A DNA stretch of 64,000 bases, taken from positions 62,001-126,000 of the forward strand of contig JAAYIC010000014.1 of assembly GCA_012735195.1 (NCBI GenBank), written 5' to 3'. Numbering within the stretch: the first letter of the stretch is position 1; every line of letters starts with the position of its first letter. A model generated the notes under the pieces. That model was not told the origin of the DNA. It saw only the letters and a list, made by a program, of their open reading frames with translations, and did no database searches. The position numbers and the translations under genes were made by a program. Below, piece after piece: positions 27,068 through 35,184 of the stretch. Source of the DNA: Bacillota bacterium (lineage in GTDB: Bacteria > Bacillota > UBA4882 > UBA10575).

Positions 27068-27708
27068 ATCCGGGGTCAAAAAGCCCGGTAGGCTGCTGGG
27101 GTTTGATTCGAGCGACGAGCGACTAGTGACAAGTGCGAGATGTTTTTGCCGGATTGCCGGCAGACGCGGCGGCGCGTACGCGTGCGCATGGCGGCGTTGC
27201 TCGGTACGGGCGGTGCTCAAAACTGGCGGGGACTCCAAGAAACCGGAACCAAGGAATCCGGCCGGGCTGCTAAGGCTCGGTGGGAAGGAAAACCGGGTAC
27301 ATGGCTTACGGGACCTCCATGTCCCGGAAGCCACCGCGCCGCCTCCTGCGGCTTGCCCCGGTTTTCCTTCCCCCCTCGCCAAGCATGCCCAGGGCCGTCT
27401 CCCCAGGTCCCGGTTTCCCGGAGCCCCCGCCAGACGATAGAATTTAGCCGGGACTGTGGGCCGGTCTGCCGGCAATCCGGCAAGGGCGCCCCCCGGCGCG
27501 CTGGGGTTGGGCGCCGGGCTCAGGGTATGGTTTTGTGCATAGGCGGTGGTTATGGGAAAAGTACCGGACGGCGAGGGAAACCACGAAAAAATGAATCACG
27601 GCAGCCAAGCAACGAGTACCGAGAATGCCCAGTATGCAAAGAGCATACAATCGAGTGACAAGCTGCGACAACCAGCGACGAGCACCGAGTACCGGGGAGG
27701 TGACAAAT
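27068..27708. other. 641-base gene-free stretch with repeats and a large palindrome
   Basis: No believable gene is present; open frames here cross the palindrome and have no ribosome sites. The stretch starts with GACGAG-type strings (27109-27140), continues with the 338-bp palindromic element, then a GC-rich hairpin-prone segment (27484-27530), and ends with more GACGAG/ACCGAG strings (27607-27699) that run into the ribosome site of the next gene. Confidence 0.65.
27146..27483. repeat. MITE-like imperfect palindrome with 20-bp terminal inverted repeats
   Basis: The ends at 27146-27165 and 27464-27483 are exact 20-base inverted copies. Inside, further pairs match in order: a segment near 27227-27248 with one near 27409-27437, GGAAGGAAAACCGG at 27283-27296 with its complement near 27357-27370, and a central stem TGGCTTaCGGGAC/GTCCCGgAAGCCA at 27302-27333 around six bases. 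The whole can fold into one long stem. It has no coding capacity. Target-site duplications are not obvious. Confidence 0.75.
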
Positions 27709-29208
27709 ATGAAGAGAAATAAGTGGTTGTTTTTTGCACTTTTGGTGGTGGCCGGGGTTTTTGCCTTTACCGCCGGGGATGCGGCGGAGGGCGAATATAA
27801 GCTGCCGGTCAAGGAGGTAGTAGTTTATCCCAATGGGTTTAGTTTTCTGGTCCATGAGGGAGAGGTCCGGCTGCGCGACGGCGGGTGTGTGCTGGATTTT
27901 CTTCCCCAAGCGCTCCGCGGGAGCCTGCGCGTGTCCACACCGGCTTCCGGAGTCTCTCTGGAACAAGTGCGTGCCTTTTCAGAAAAAACGGTGACAAAGA
28001 TCCCCCTCGAGAAAAAAGAGGATTTTTTCCGGGAGAATACCGGTAAACCGGTGCAGCTTTTGCTGGCAGACGGCGAGTTTGTCAGCGGTAATATCAAAGG
28101 TTTTATCGAGCCGGACTTGTTGGTGGTAACAGTCTTACATGATACCGGTACTGTAGATCAGGTTTATCCGGTAGACCGGATCGCCGCCTATTATTTTTTG
28201 AACCCTGCCAACCTGGAACAAGAGAAGTCAGAGGATAAAAGGAAGCTTCTGATACGGTTGCGGGGCGGTGACCGGAACGGCCAATATCCCCTGGTCCTCA
28301 GTTATCTGCAAACCGGTATTACCTGGTTCCCCGAATACATACTGGATTTGCGTTCGGAGCACGAGGCGGAGCTGATCTTCTCCGCAGTGGTTAAAAACGA
28401 CCTGATTGATTTGGAAAATACCACTTTGTACCTGGCGGAGGAAGGACCGCGTTTTAACGGGGAGATATCGCCGTTGGTCGTTTTTGGAGAAGAAAAAGAC
28501 CCGGTTTATTTGGAGCTTACCCCCGGAGGAACAAGGGCGGCGGTCAAAGCCTTTGCGGGGATGGAAGAGACCACCCTTCCCTCCCTAAGGGTTTATTCTC
28601 TGCCTAGTATTTCTCTGAAAAAAGGGATGCGGGTGGTTTTGCCTTTATTCCACGGGGTGATCAGGATAGACCCCATCTATTGCCTGGATTTTGTCCAGAG
28701 CGGCCACGGTGGCGGTTATTCCAACCTGCCCGTCTGGAAAGGTTACCGCCTTTATAATGAATCCGGCAGGAGGTTTTGGCTGGAGGGCCAGGTAATGATC
28801 ACCAGCGACAATATACCGCTGGGCTTGCGCCGTTTACCATATATACCACCCCAGAGCAGCGGTGAGGTTATGGTGCAAACCGACAGTTCCATCCGGGCAC
28901 GGGTGGAAGAAGAGGAGTTTGAACGGACCCGCCGGACCATGCTTTTTCAGGGACGGGAGTACATCATGGTCAAGGTACGGGGAGCGGTTATCCTGGATAA
29001 TTACAAGGGAGAAACAGTAAAGATCTCAGTTACCCAGCGGCTTTCCGGAGAAGTTACCGCCGCCGGCGACCAGGGGAGAATTACGAAAAAAGCGCCTTTG
29101 GCCAATGATCCCAATCCCCAATCGGAGATCTTCTGGGAGGTCGACCTCCCGGCACGGGGAGAGAAGAGGTTGACCTATGTTTACCAGGTTTATCTTCCCG
29201 GACGTTAG
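27709..29208 (+). CDS. Exported DUF4139-type protein
   Basis: ATG at 27709 has GGGGAGGTG upstream and opens a signal peptide (about 1-27, cleaved near GDAAEG); longer in-frame starts lie in the repeat region. The 499-residue product has an N-terminal domain with VYPNGFSFLVHEGEVRL, as in DUF4139/DUF4140 proteins, and from about 195 on the typical LSYLQTGITWFPEYILDL strand followed by AVVKNDLIDLENTTLYLAEEGPRF. There is no membrane anchor after the signal. The role of such proteins is not known; location outside the inner membrane is inferred. It stands alone, with no partner gene on its strand. Confidence 0.75.
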   Translation: MKRNKWLFFALLVVAGVFAFTAGDAAEGEYKLPVKEVVVYPNGFSFLVHEGEVRLRDGGCVLDFLPQALRGSLRVSTPASGVSLEQVRAFSEKTVTKIPLEKKEDFFRENTGKPVQLLLADGEFVSGNIKGFIEPDLLVVTVLHDTGTVDQVYPVDRIAAYYFLNPANLEQEKSEDKRKLLIRLRGGDRNGQYPLVLSYLQTGITWFPEYILDLRSEHEAELIFSAVVKNDLIDLENTTLYLAEEGPRFNGEISPLVVFGEEKDPVYLELTPGGTRAAVKAFAGMEETTLPSLRVYSLPSISLKKGMRVVLPLFHGVIRIDPIYCLDFVQSGHGGGYSNLPVWKGYRLYNESGRRFWLEGQVMITSDNIPLGLRRLPYIPPQSSGEVMVQTDSSIRARVEEEEFERTRRTMLFQGREYIMVKVRGAVILDNYKGETVKISVTQRLSGEVTAAGDQGRITKKAPLANDPNPQSEIFWEVDLPARGEKRLTYVYQVYLPGR

Positions 29209-29288
29209 TTGCGCAGCTTAAGGGAGATTAATTAGTTGCTGCATTTGATTTTTTGCTCAAATACGTTATTACGAAAGGTTTGGGTATT

Positions 29289-30002
29289 TTGATTAAGGCA
29301 GTTATTTTTGACATTGATGGAACTTTATATGATGAAACCTATCCGAAAGTTAAAGCCGAACTGCTAACTGCCGAGTTTATAAGTAATAAATCTAATGTCA
29401 GTTTGGAAGTAATTTATAATACGTTCAGAGAAGTAAAAGCGCAAATCACCAGTGAATATAAGGGAATACCTGAAGCAAACGACAGAAAGATATGGTATGA
29501 AGAAACGTTAAAACGCACAGGCGTCATTAACATCAGTAAAGAAGAAGCCAGTACATATTATTGGCAAGTTATATACGACAGTATAGAACCTTATATAGAT
29601 TTCATCTATGTGCTGCCCCGATTCTCCAAAAAGTATAGATTATTCACTTTAACTGATGAATTGTCGGAAATACAAAGGAAAAAAATAAAGCATCTTGGGT
29701 TGGAGAAGTTTTTTGTTAACTCTATATCTTCGGAGCAAGTAGGTGAAACTAAACCAAGTCAAAGATTATTCAATTATGCCCTTGATATAGTAGGAGAAAT
29801 GCCAAGTGATATATTAGTTGTTGGAGATAACCCATCCGCCGATATTAAAGGCGGAAATTTGGCGGGGATGCATACGGCTTGGTTGAAGCGGGGTAAATAC
29901 TTCTATTATCCACAGAGCGAGCATGAAAAACCAGATATTGTATTTACTAATTACGTACAATTGGATAGTAAAATCAGGAGTTTAAAAACTTCCGGTAATT
30001 AA
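29289..30002 (+). CDS. HAD superfamily hydrolase, AT-rich and probably acquired
   Basis: The 237-residue protein has all four HAD motifs: I, FDIDGTLYD at the start; II, Thr in FTLTDE; III, Lys in GETKPSQRLFNYAL; IV, VVGDNPSADIKGG. A helical cap of about 90 residues between motifs I and II suggests a C1-cap phosphatase such as a 5'-nucleotidase or phosphoglycolate-type enzyme. TTG at 29289 follows GAAAGG and places motif I correctly; an earlier TTG at 29253 adds twelve residues. Its codons are strongly A/T-ending, quite unlike every neighbour, which points to transfer. It lies immediately upstream of tRNA-Leu. Substrate unknown. Confidence 0.82.
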   Translation: MIKAVIFDIDGTLYDETYPKVKAELLTAEFISNKSNVSLEVIYNTFREVKAQITSEYKGIPEANDRKIWYEETLKRTGVINISKEEASTYYWQVIYDSIEPYIDFIYVLPRFSKKYRLFTLTDELSEIQRKKIKHLGLEKFFVNSISSEQVGETKPSQRLFNYALDIVGEMPSDILVVGDNPSADIKGGNLAGMHTAWLKRGKYFYYPQSEHEKPDIVFTNYVQLDSKIRSLKTSGN

Positions 30003-30075
30003 CATAAGTATCATACAGGGCAGTGGGTTCAACATGACTTAATAATAGAATAACCACACGGCTTAAAGTCCTATC

Positions 30076-30104
30076 TTGACATGTGGGGAGTATTTCGCTA
30101 TAAT
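30076..30104 (+). promoter_or_regulatory. Consensus promoter of tRNA-Leu
   Basis: Perfect TTGACA at 30076-30081, 17-base spacer and perfect TATAAT at 30099-30104; the tRNA starts 15 bases later. Confidence 0.9.
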
Positions 30105-30118
30105 TAAGATACCAACAA

Positions 30119-30202
30119 GCCCAGGTGGCGGAATTGGCAGACGCGTACGTTTGAGGGGCGTATGGGCTACCCGTACCGGTTCGAGTCCGGTCCTGGGCAC
30201 CA
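30119..30202 (+). tRNA. tRNA-Leu (anticodon GAG)
   Basis: An 84-base class II tRNA: acceptor GCCCAGG/CCTGGGC, D-arm with GGAATTGGCAGACGCG, anticodon stem TACGT/GCGTA (closing T-G pair) with loop TTGAGGG, long variable arm GGGCTACCC, T-arm CCGGTTCGAGTCCGG, discriminator A and encoded CCA. Confidence 0.96.
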
Positions 30203-30215
30203 TTTAAAACAAAAC

Positions 30216-30266
30216 ACCGGGCGGTCCGCCGGAAAAATGCCGGAGCAATGCCCGGTTTATTTTTTC
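30216..30266 (+). terminator. Terminator of tRNA-Leu
   Basis: Stem ACCGGGC/GCCCGGT encloses a second hairpin and is followed by TTTATTTTTT. Confidence 0.75.
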
Positions 30267-30305
30267 CCCGCGTTGTCTGTGTCTGACGGCGTGGAGATTC
30301 TCGTA

Positions 30306-30349
30306 TATACAGGCTACCCGTACTGGTTCGAGTCCGGGACCGGGCGCCA
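30306..30349 (+). pseudogene. tRNA-Leu 3' fragment
   Basis: About 40 bases closely repeat the variable arm, T-arm and 3' end of tRNA-Leu 110 bases upstream (GGCTACCCGTA, GGTTCGAGTCCGG, then GGGCGCCA). The D-arm and anticodon arm cannot be built from the bases before it, so it is not a working tRNA. It is either the rest of a decayed duplicate or the att-like scar of an element that used the tRNA 3' end. Confidence 0.7.
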
Positions 30350-30372
30350 TCGAATAGAAACAATTAATCATA

Positions 30373-30403
30373 AAAAAAGCCCAGCTTAGAGCCGGGCTTT
30401 TTC
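30373..30403. terminator. Bidirectional terminator
   Basis: AAAAAGCCC pairs with GGGCTTTTT through an interrupted inner stem (A/C mismatch, GC pair, TTAGA loop). A- and T-runs on both sides let it stop transcription from the tRNA side and from the minus-strand gene that ends at 30410. Confidence 0.75.
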
Positions 30404-30409
30404 GGCTTT

Positions 30410-30787
30410 TTACGAACAAATAGAGCAGATGGTACTGAACCGGTTGGAAGGGAAAACCGTGACCTTTCCAGGCGGGCAGGGTAGTTTCTTTATCTGAATC
30501 TTGTATCCGGCAAGCTGGAGGATTTGTACCACCGCCAATAATTGTTCAATGGCTCTCAGGCCGAGCCGGCCGTTTCTAAGGATAACCTGGGCCTCCTGTA
30601 AATGGCGGAGAATTGCTCTTTTGTTTTTCTTAGACAAAGGAAGGTTACGTACGCCCCCGATAACAGTCTCGATTTCCTCGATCAGATTATCCGCCACCGG
30701 CCGGGTCAGTCTCCCGGGTCTGTCCAGGAGATCCGCCACCCGCTGGGAGACTCTTTCGATTCTTCTTAATACTGCGCAAGCGCTCAT
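30410..30787 (-). CDS. Hypothetical helical protein (125 aa)
   Basis: ATG at 30787 is preceded by AGGAGGTGA at ideal distance, and the gene ends beside a terminator, so it is very likely real. The N-terminal 90 residues are predicted to be amphipathic helices (VLRRIERVSQRVADLL, NLIEEIETVIGGVRNL, AIEQLLAVVQILQLAGY). The C-terminal tail contains three Cys (one in KLPCPPGKV, then ICSICS as last residues), which might bind metal or form disulphides. No signal peptide or membrane helix is present. No family was recognised. It is divergent from tRNA-Leu's group and stands alone. Confidence 0.65.
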   Translation of the reverse strand: MSACAVLRRIERVSQRVADLLDRPGRLTRPVADNLIEEIETVIGGVRNLPLSKKNKRAILRHLQEAQVILRNGRLGLRAIEQLLAVVQILQLAGYKIQIKKLPCPPGKVTVFPSNRFSTICSICS

Positions 30788-30872
30788 GGAGTCACCTCCT
30801 GGTGTAGTATATGAGGGGGCGCCAGGCGGCTGCCTGTCACTTGGCTAAATGAGGCTGTGCTCCCAGAAAAAA

Positions 30873-31964
30873 CTACCGTGGTCCCCGGGGGACGCGGGAC
30901 CGGGAATCTGCCTTGGCGGTGATCAACTTGATCACCTCGGAGAGGGCGTCTTTTCCTGCGTAGTCCCGCATTTTTGCCACAAACTGCCGCCGGTTCCGGT
31001 AGATCAGGCGGATCCGTTCCAGGAGGGTTTCTTCTGTTGCCTCTTCCTCCGGGAGAACCATACTGAAACCCTGGGCGGCGAAGGACCGGGCATTAAGGAT
31101 CTGGTCGCCACGGCTGGCGGTTTTCGGCAGGGGGATCAATAGGGCGGGTTTTTTCAGTGCCAGTAATTCAAAGAGGAAATTGGCGCCCGCCCGTGAGACA
31201 CAGAGGTCGGCTGCTGCCAGGATATGCGGAAGTTCGGGGCCGATAAATTCAAACTGCCGGTAGCCTTCGGTTTTTTCCAGCGCCGGGTCCAGGTGGCCGC
31301 GGCCGCAGATATGGATGACCTGAAAATCCTTGAGTTGCGGAAGGATCGCCCGGATCAGGGAGTTGATCCGGGCCGCGCCCAAGCTGCCGCCGGTTACCAG
31401 TAAAACAGGACGGTTGGGAGAAAAACCGCAGAGTTCCAGAGCTTTTGTTTTGGAGCCGGAGAGAAGGAACCTCCGGATGGGGTTCCCGGTCAGAACGGTT
31501 TTTCCGGCGGGGAAATATTTCTCGGCCTCCGGGAAAGAGACACAGACCAAGTCGGCGAAGGGAGAACAAATCCGGTTGGCCAGGCCGGGGGTGATGTCGG
31601 ATTCATGGAGGATCACCGGAATTCTATTGAACCAGGCGGCGATGACCACCGGCACGGAGACAAATCCGCCTTTGGCAAAGACGATCCGGGGGCGGATTTT
31701 CTTCAGCAAGAGAATGGACTGGAATAGACCGCCCAGGACCCGGAAGGGATCGGTGAAGTTCTTTACTGACAGATAACGGCGGAGTTTCCCGGTGGTGATC
31801 GCGTGGTAAGGGAGGCCGGTTCCGGAGAGGAGTTCCTTTTCAATCCCTTCCCTGCTCCCGATGTAATGGATCTCCCAGCCCAACCGCTGCAACTCCGGGA
31901 TCAGGGCAAGGTTGGGCATGACATGGCCGGCGGTGCCGCCGCCGGTGAGAACGATTCTTTTCAT
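30873..31964 (-). CDS. murG: UDP-GlcNAc--undecaprenyl-PP-MurNAc-pentapeptide GlcNAc-transferase
   Basis: MurG adds GlcNAc to lipid I to give lipid II on the inner face of the membrane. The 363-residue GT28 protein has the G-loops TGGGTAGHVMPNLAL at the N-terminus and VTGGSLGAARINSL near 190, plus the UDP-GlcNAc-binding CVSRAGANFLFELLALKKPALLIPLP near 262. The ribosome site is weak (GGGGAAGTG). The gene is outside any dcw cluster; murC is 23 kb away. Some Firmicutes carry a second MurG-like enzyme for other polymers, so it may not be the only copy. Confidence 0.9.
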   Translation of the reverse strand: MKRIVLTGGGTAGHVMPNLALIPELQRLGWEIHYIGSREGIEKELLSGTGLPYHAITTGKLRRYLSVKNFTDPFRVLGGLFQSILLLKKIRPRIVFAKGGFVSVPVVIAAWFNRIPVILHESDITPGLANRICSPFADLVCVSFPEAEKYFPAGKTVLTGNPIRRFLLSGSKTKALELCGFSPNRPVLLVTGGSLGAARINSLIRAILPQLKDFQVIHICGRGHLDPALEKTEGYRQFEFIGPELPHILAAADLCVSRAGANFLFELLALKKPALLIPLPKTASRGDQILNARSFAAQGFSMVLPEEEATEETLLERIRLIYRNRRQFVAKMRDYAGKDALSEVIKLITAKADSRSRVPRGPR

Positions 31965-32175
31965 TTTTTCACTTCCCCACGGGCAGTATTTAGGTTATGA
32001 TATAATCAAGGCCAACGGCCATTGGGAACTACCAAGGCAAAATCTCCGTTACTTAAGTAGTGTTAAAAGGAATAGGAAATATTATTAATCCCAACCCATT
32101 TTATTATACTATACCATTTACTTAAAAATTATGGAGGGTTCTTTTTCAGATTTAAAGATAAGGAGAGGGAATCAG

Positions 32176-33123
32176 GTGATTAAAGTCGAAGATGTCACGA
32201 AACGTTATGGTACCCATGTGGCGGTCAACCGCGTGAGTTTCACCGTCAGCCGGGGAGAGGTCCTGGGTTTTCTGGGGCCAAACGGCGCCGGTAAAACCAC
32301 CACCATGAATATTATCACCGGCTATATTTCCGCCACCGAAGGCCGGGTGGAAGTGGGCGGCTACGATATTCTGGAGGAGCCGCTGAAGGTCAAAAAGATG
32401 ATCGGGTATATGCCGGAGTCGCCTCCGCTCTACGGGGATATGACGGTCCGGGAGTATCTTGATTTTGTGACCAAAATCAAGAAGATCCCGCCGAAGGATG
32501 CGAAAACCGGCATGGAAAAGATTATGGATTTGGTGAAGATCGGTGACGTGCAGAACCGCTTAATCAAAAACTTGTCCAAAGGGTACAGGCAAAGGGTGGG
32601 GCTGGCCCAAGCCCTGGTAGGGAACCCGCCGGTTTTGATCCTTGATGAGCCGACGATTGGTCTTGACCCTAAACAGATAATTGAGATCCGGACCCTTATT
32701 AAAGAATTGGGTAGAGAACATACGATAATTTTGAGTTCCCATATTTTGCCCGAGGTCAGTGCGGTCTGTGAACGGGTAATCATAATAAACAAAGGTGAGA
32801 TCGTGGCGGGCGACACCCCGGAGAACCTGGCCCACCGCCTTTCCGGCAAAAACCGGTTGCTTGTACGGGTTGCCGGACCGGAGGACCGGATCCGGGCCGC
32901 CCTGGCCGGTGTGGAAGGGGTTAAGAACCTTATAGAAAAGGGGTCGGCCGAACCCGGTACCTTCGATTTTCTTGTTGAAGCGGAACTGAAGACGGATATC
33001 AGAAAGCCGATCTTTTACGCCATGAGCAAGGAAGGATACCCGATCCTCATGTTAAAGCCGGTCGATCTTACGCTGGAGGAGATCTTTTTACAGATTATCA
33101 CCGAGGAAAGAGAGGTTTCTTAA
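32176..33123 (+). CDS. ABC transporter ATP-binding protein (ABC-2/GldA-like) without adjacent permease
   Basis: The 315-residue ATPase has Walker A GPNGAGKTTTMN near 38, Q-loop GYMPE, signature LSKGYRQRVGLAQAL near 138, Walker B PVLILDEPTIGLDP and the switch His in SSHILPE, so it should bind and hydrolyse ATP. The C-terminal 90 residues form the extension seen in ABC-2 and GldA-type ATPases, ending TLEEIFLQII. GTG at 32176 is chosen for AGGAGAGGG six bases upstream; an ATG at 32131 lacks a site. Normally a membrane permease gene follows; here the next gene is a radical SAM enzyme nine bases away. Cargo is unknown. Confidence 0.9.
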   Translation: MIKVEDVTKRYGTHVAVNRVSFTVSRGEVLGFLGPNGAGKTTTMNIITGYISATEGRVEVGGYDILEEPLKVKKMIGYMPESPPLYGDMTVREYLDFVTKIKKIPPKDAKTGMEKIMDLVKIGDVQNRLIKNLSKGYRQRVGLAQALVGNPPVLILDEPTIGLDPKQIIEIRTLIKELGREHTIILSSHILPEVSAVCERVIIINKGEIVAGDTPENLAHRLSGKNRLLVRVAGPEDRIRAALAGVEGVKNLIEKGSAEPGTFDFLVEAELKTDIRKPIFYAMSKEGYPILMLKPVDLTLEEIFLQIITEEREVS

Positions 33124-33131
33124 GCGCGGGA

Positions 33132-34379
33132 GTGGAAAAAGCATATGCGGTTTACGCCGATCCGGACGGGAAGATCGGGATCGACGACAGGATGTTGGCC
33201 TTGGGCGCCAGCGGCGACCAATGGGTAGAATTGACAGTGGATTCTCTGGTTCCCTTGCCGCCGGAGGCGGACCTTTTTTTTCTCCCCCGGCGCCGGCCCG
33301 CCGGGATCAACAGGCGGAGCGGCAGGCCAGAACTGTTACCGGGGGAGGAACGGACGGCGGTGGCCGCCGGCCTCCCTCCCGGCTATACCCGGCTCTTCTT
33401 GCCGGCTTACCGGTCGTTGCCCTCCGCTCCGCGCCTGCCGCTTTTCGGTTACACGGCTGTAGCGGCTGTCAATGGCCGGCTTTTTATTGCGGCGCAAAAA
33501 ACGGATGAGGCGACCGAGGGGTGGCGGGTACGGGAGAGGGAAGCAAAGAAAATTCCGGCTTTGGTCCGAAAAAAACTGGCCGCCCACCCAAAAAACAGGA
33601 TCTTGAAACAACTGGCCCACTGCACCCTTGTCTATCAGTGCTTGACAGCGCGGAATATCTTCCTTGGCCGTGGGGAGGGGGGCGTTCCGGTCTCTTCCTC
33701 CTGCAACGCCCGTTGCCTGGGCTGTATTTCCCTGCAACCGGCGGAGTGTTGTCCTTCGCCGCAGGAACGGATCGCTTTTCAACCGGCGGTGGAGGAGATC
33801 GTTGAGGTGGCCGTGCCCCACCTGCAGGCCGGCAAAACCATCATCAGCTTCGGCCAGGGGTGCGAGGGGGAACCGCTGACAGTCTGGCCGCGGCTGGTCC
33901 GTGCCGTAGAAAGGATCCGGAGGCATACCGGCGCGGGGACGATTAATATCAATACTAATGCCGGGATCCCCCAAGGGCTGGAAGCATTGGCCGGGGCCGG
34001 GTTAAACTCCGCCCGGATCAGCCTTTTGTCGGCGATCCCCGGCCACTACCACCGGTACCACCGGCCGCAGAATTATAGCCTCGACCAGGTGGGGGAGTCA
34101 ATAGACCAGCTTGGGGCGCTGGGGGTCTTTACCTCTTTGAACCTGTTGGTGATGCCCGGATATACCGACCGCCGCGAAGAAATGACCGCCCTTTTCCGGT
34201 GGTTGCACCGGCACCCGGTGGACATGATTCAACTGCGCAATTTGAATATCGACCCGGAGTGGTTTTGGAAGGTGATGGGGCCCGGCGACGGACCGGCCGT
34301 TGGGATCAGCCGTTTTTGTGCGGAACTGAAAAGGGAATTCCCCGGCCTCCTGGTGGGAAATTTTAACCGGCCCCTTTAG
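33132..34379 (+). CDS. Radical SAM enzyme of unknown substrate
   Basis: The 415-residue protein has a CxxxCxxC cluster motif as SCNARCLGC near 190, preceded by an N-terminal domain of about 185 residues that I do not recognise. After the motif come a GQGCEGEPL segment (like the family's GGE motif), INTNAGIPQGL, a strand with RISLLSAIPGHYHRYHRP, and NLLVMPGYTDRREEM, all consistent with a radical SAM barrel. Additional Cys (CCPSP) lie just after the cluster motif. GTG at 33132 follows the ABC ATPase stop by eight bases, so the two are co-transcribed. Product and substrate are unknown. Confidence 0.82.
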   Translation: MEKAYAVYADPDGKIGIDDRMLALGASGDQWVELTVDSLVPLPPEADLFFLPRRRPAGINRRSGRPELLPGEERTAVAAGLPPGYTRLFLPAYRSLPSAPRLPLFGYTAVAAVNGRLFIAAQKTDEATEGWRVREREAKKIPALVRKKLAAHPKNRILKQLAHCTLVYQCLTARNIFLGRGEGGVPVSSSCNARCLGCISLQPAECCPSPQERIAFQPAVEEIVEVAVPHLQAGKTIISFGQGCEGEPLTVWPRLVRAVERIRRHTGAGTININTNAGIPQGLEALAGAGLNSARISLLSAIPGHYHRYHRPQNYSLDQVGESIDQLGALGVFTSLNLLVMPGYTDRREEMTALFRWLHRHPVDMIQLRNLNIDPEWFWKVMGPGDGPAVGISRFCAELKREFPGLLVGNFNRPL

Positions 34380-34403
34380 CCGGCAGGTTGATACAGCCGG
34401 TTG

Positions 34404-35117
34404 TTACCACCGGTAATAGCGGCGGATCCCATTGGCAATCGCCCGGGCCTGCCGGCTTTGGTAATCCGGGGTCCTGAGCAACTGCGCTTCTTCCGGATGG
34501 GAAAGGAAACCGGCTTCCACCAAAACAGCGGTCAACCCGCTTTGGTTGAGGATGAAGAAATTGCCCGGGGCCGCCTTTTGGGGCGCGGGTTGGACTTTGT
34601 TCAGTTCTTCCTGGATCAAGCAGGCAAGTTCTTTGCTTGTATTATTACGGGGGTTGTAAAAGACCACCGCCCCCCGTCTTTTTTTATCTTTCGACCAGTC
34701 GCAATGGATACTGATGAGACAAACGGCCCCGGCTTTCCTGGCTTTTTCGATGCGGGCGGTCAGATCCCGCCGGTGCCGGCCGGTTTTCCCCGGGACAAAA
34801 GGGGAAAGGTCCGTATCGGCCGTTCTGGTCATCACAACGTTCGCTCCGCCGGTGCGCAGGTGATCCCGTATGCGCAGGGCGATGGCGAGGTTGATCTCTT
34901 TCTCGAGAGTTCCATCTTGACCGCTGGTACCGCCGTCGACACCGCCGTGCCCGGGATCAATCACCACCACCGGGCCGGAGGCGCCCATGAGACTCTTAAT
35001 TAAGCCGGAAGAAGAGAAGATCCCGGTCAGCAAAAGAATGAGGGCCAGCCCGCCCAGGACAAAGAGAAAACGGCGAAACCCCGGCGGCAATAATAAGATG
35101 ATCAGCACCAGACTCAC
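34404..35117 (-). CDS. cwlD: Germination-specific N-acetylmuramoyl-L-alanine amidase CwlD
   Basis: CwlD works with PdaA to make muramic-delta-lactam in spore cortex. From GTG at 35117 the protein has 237 residues, the same as the B. subtilis enzyme, with an N-terminal membrane anchor (about 5-35) and an Amidase_3 domain with VVIDPGHGGVDGGTSG near 50, Glu in LEKEINLAIAL, ISIHCDW near 135 and the catalytic Glu in VLVEAGFLSHPEE near 200. Longer starts overlap the divergent cca gene and are unlikely. Expression in the developing spore is inferred from the family; no clear sporulation promoter was found. Confidence 0.88.
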   Translation of the reverse strand: MSLVLIILLLPPGFRRFLFVLGGLALILLLTGIFSSSGLIKSLMGASGPVVVIDPGHGGVDGGTSGQDGTLEKEINLAIALRIRDHLRTGGANVVMTRTADTDLSPFVPGKTGRHRRDLTARIEKARKAGAVCLISIHCDWSKDKKRRGAVVFYNPRNNTSKELACLIQEELNKVQPAPQKAAPGNFFILNQSGLTAVLVEAGFLSHPEEAQLLRTPDYQSRQARAIANGIRRYYRW

Positions 35118-35184
35118 ATCGCTTTCATTATAAATATTTATTCCGGGGGCCTGGACGGATATAACGAGTATTGGAGGAGAAAAG

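Noticed and set aside
27140-27658. 172-residue open frame through the large palindrome
   Set aside because: It translates both arms of the palindrome into Gly/Arg/Pro-rich sequence, lacks a ribosome site and has no family resemblance.
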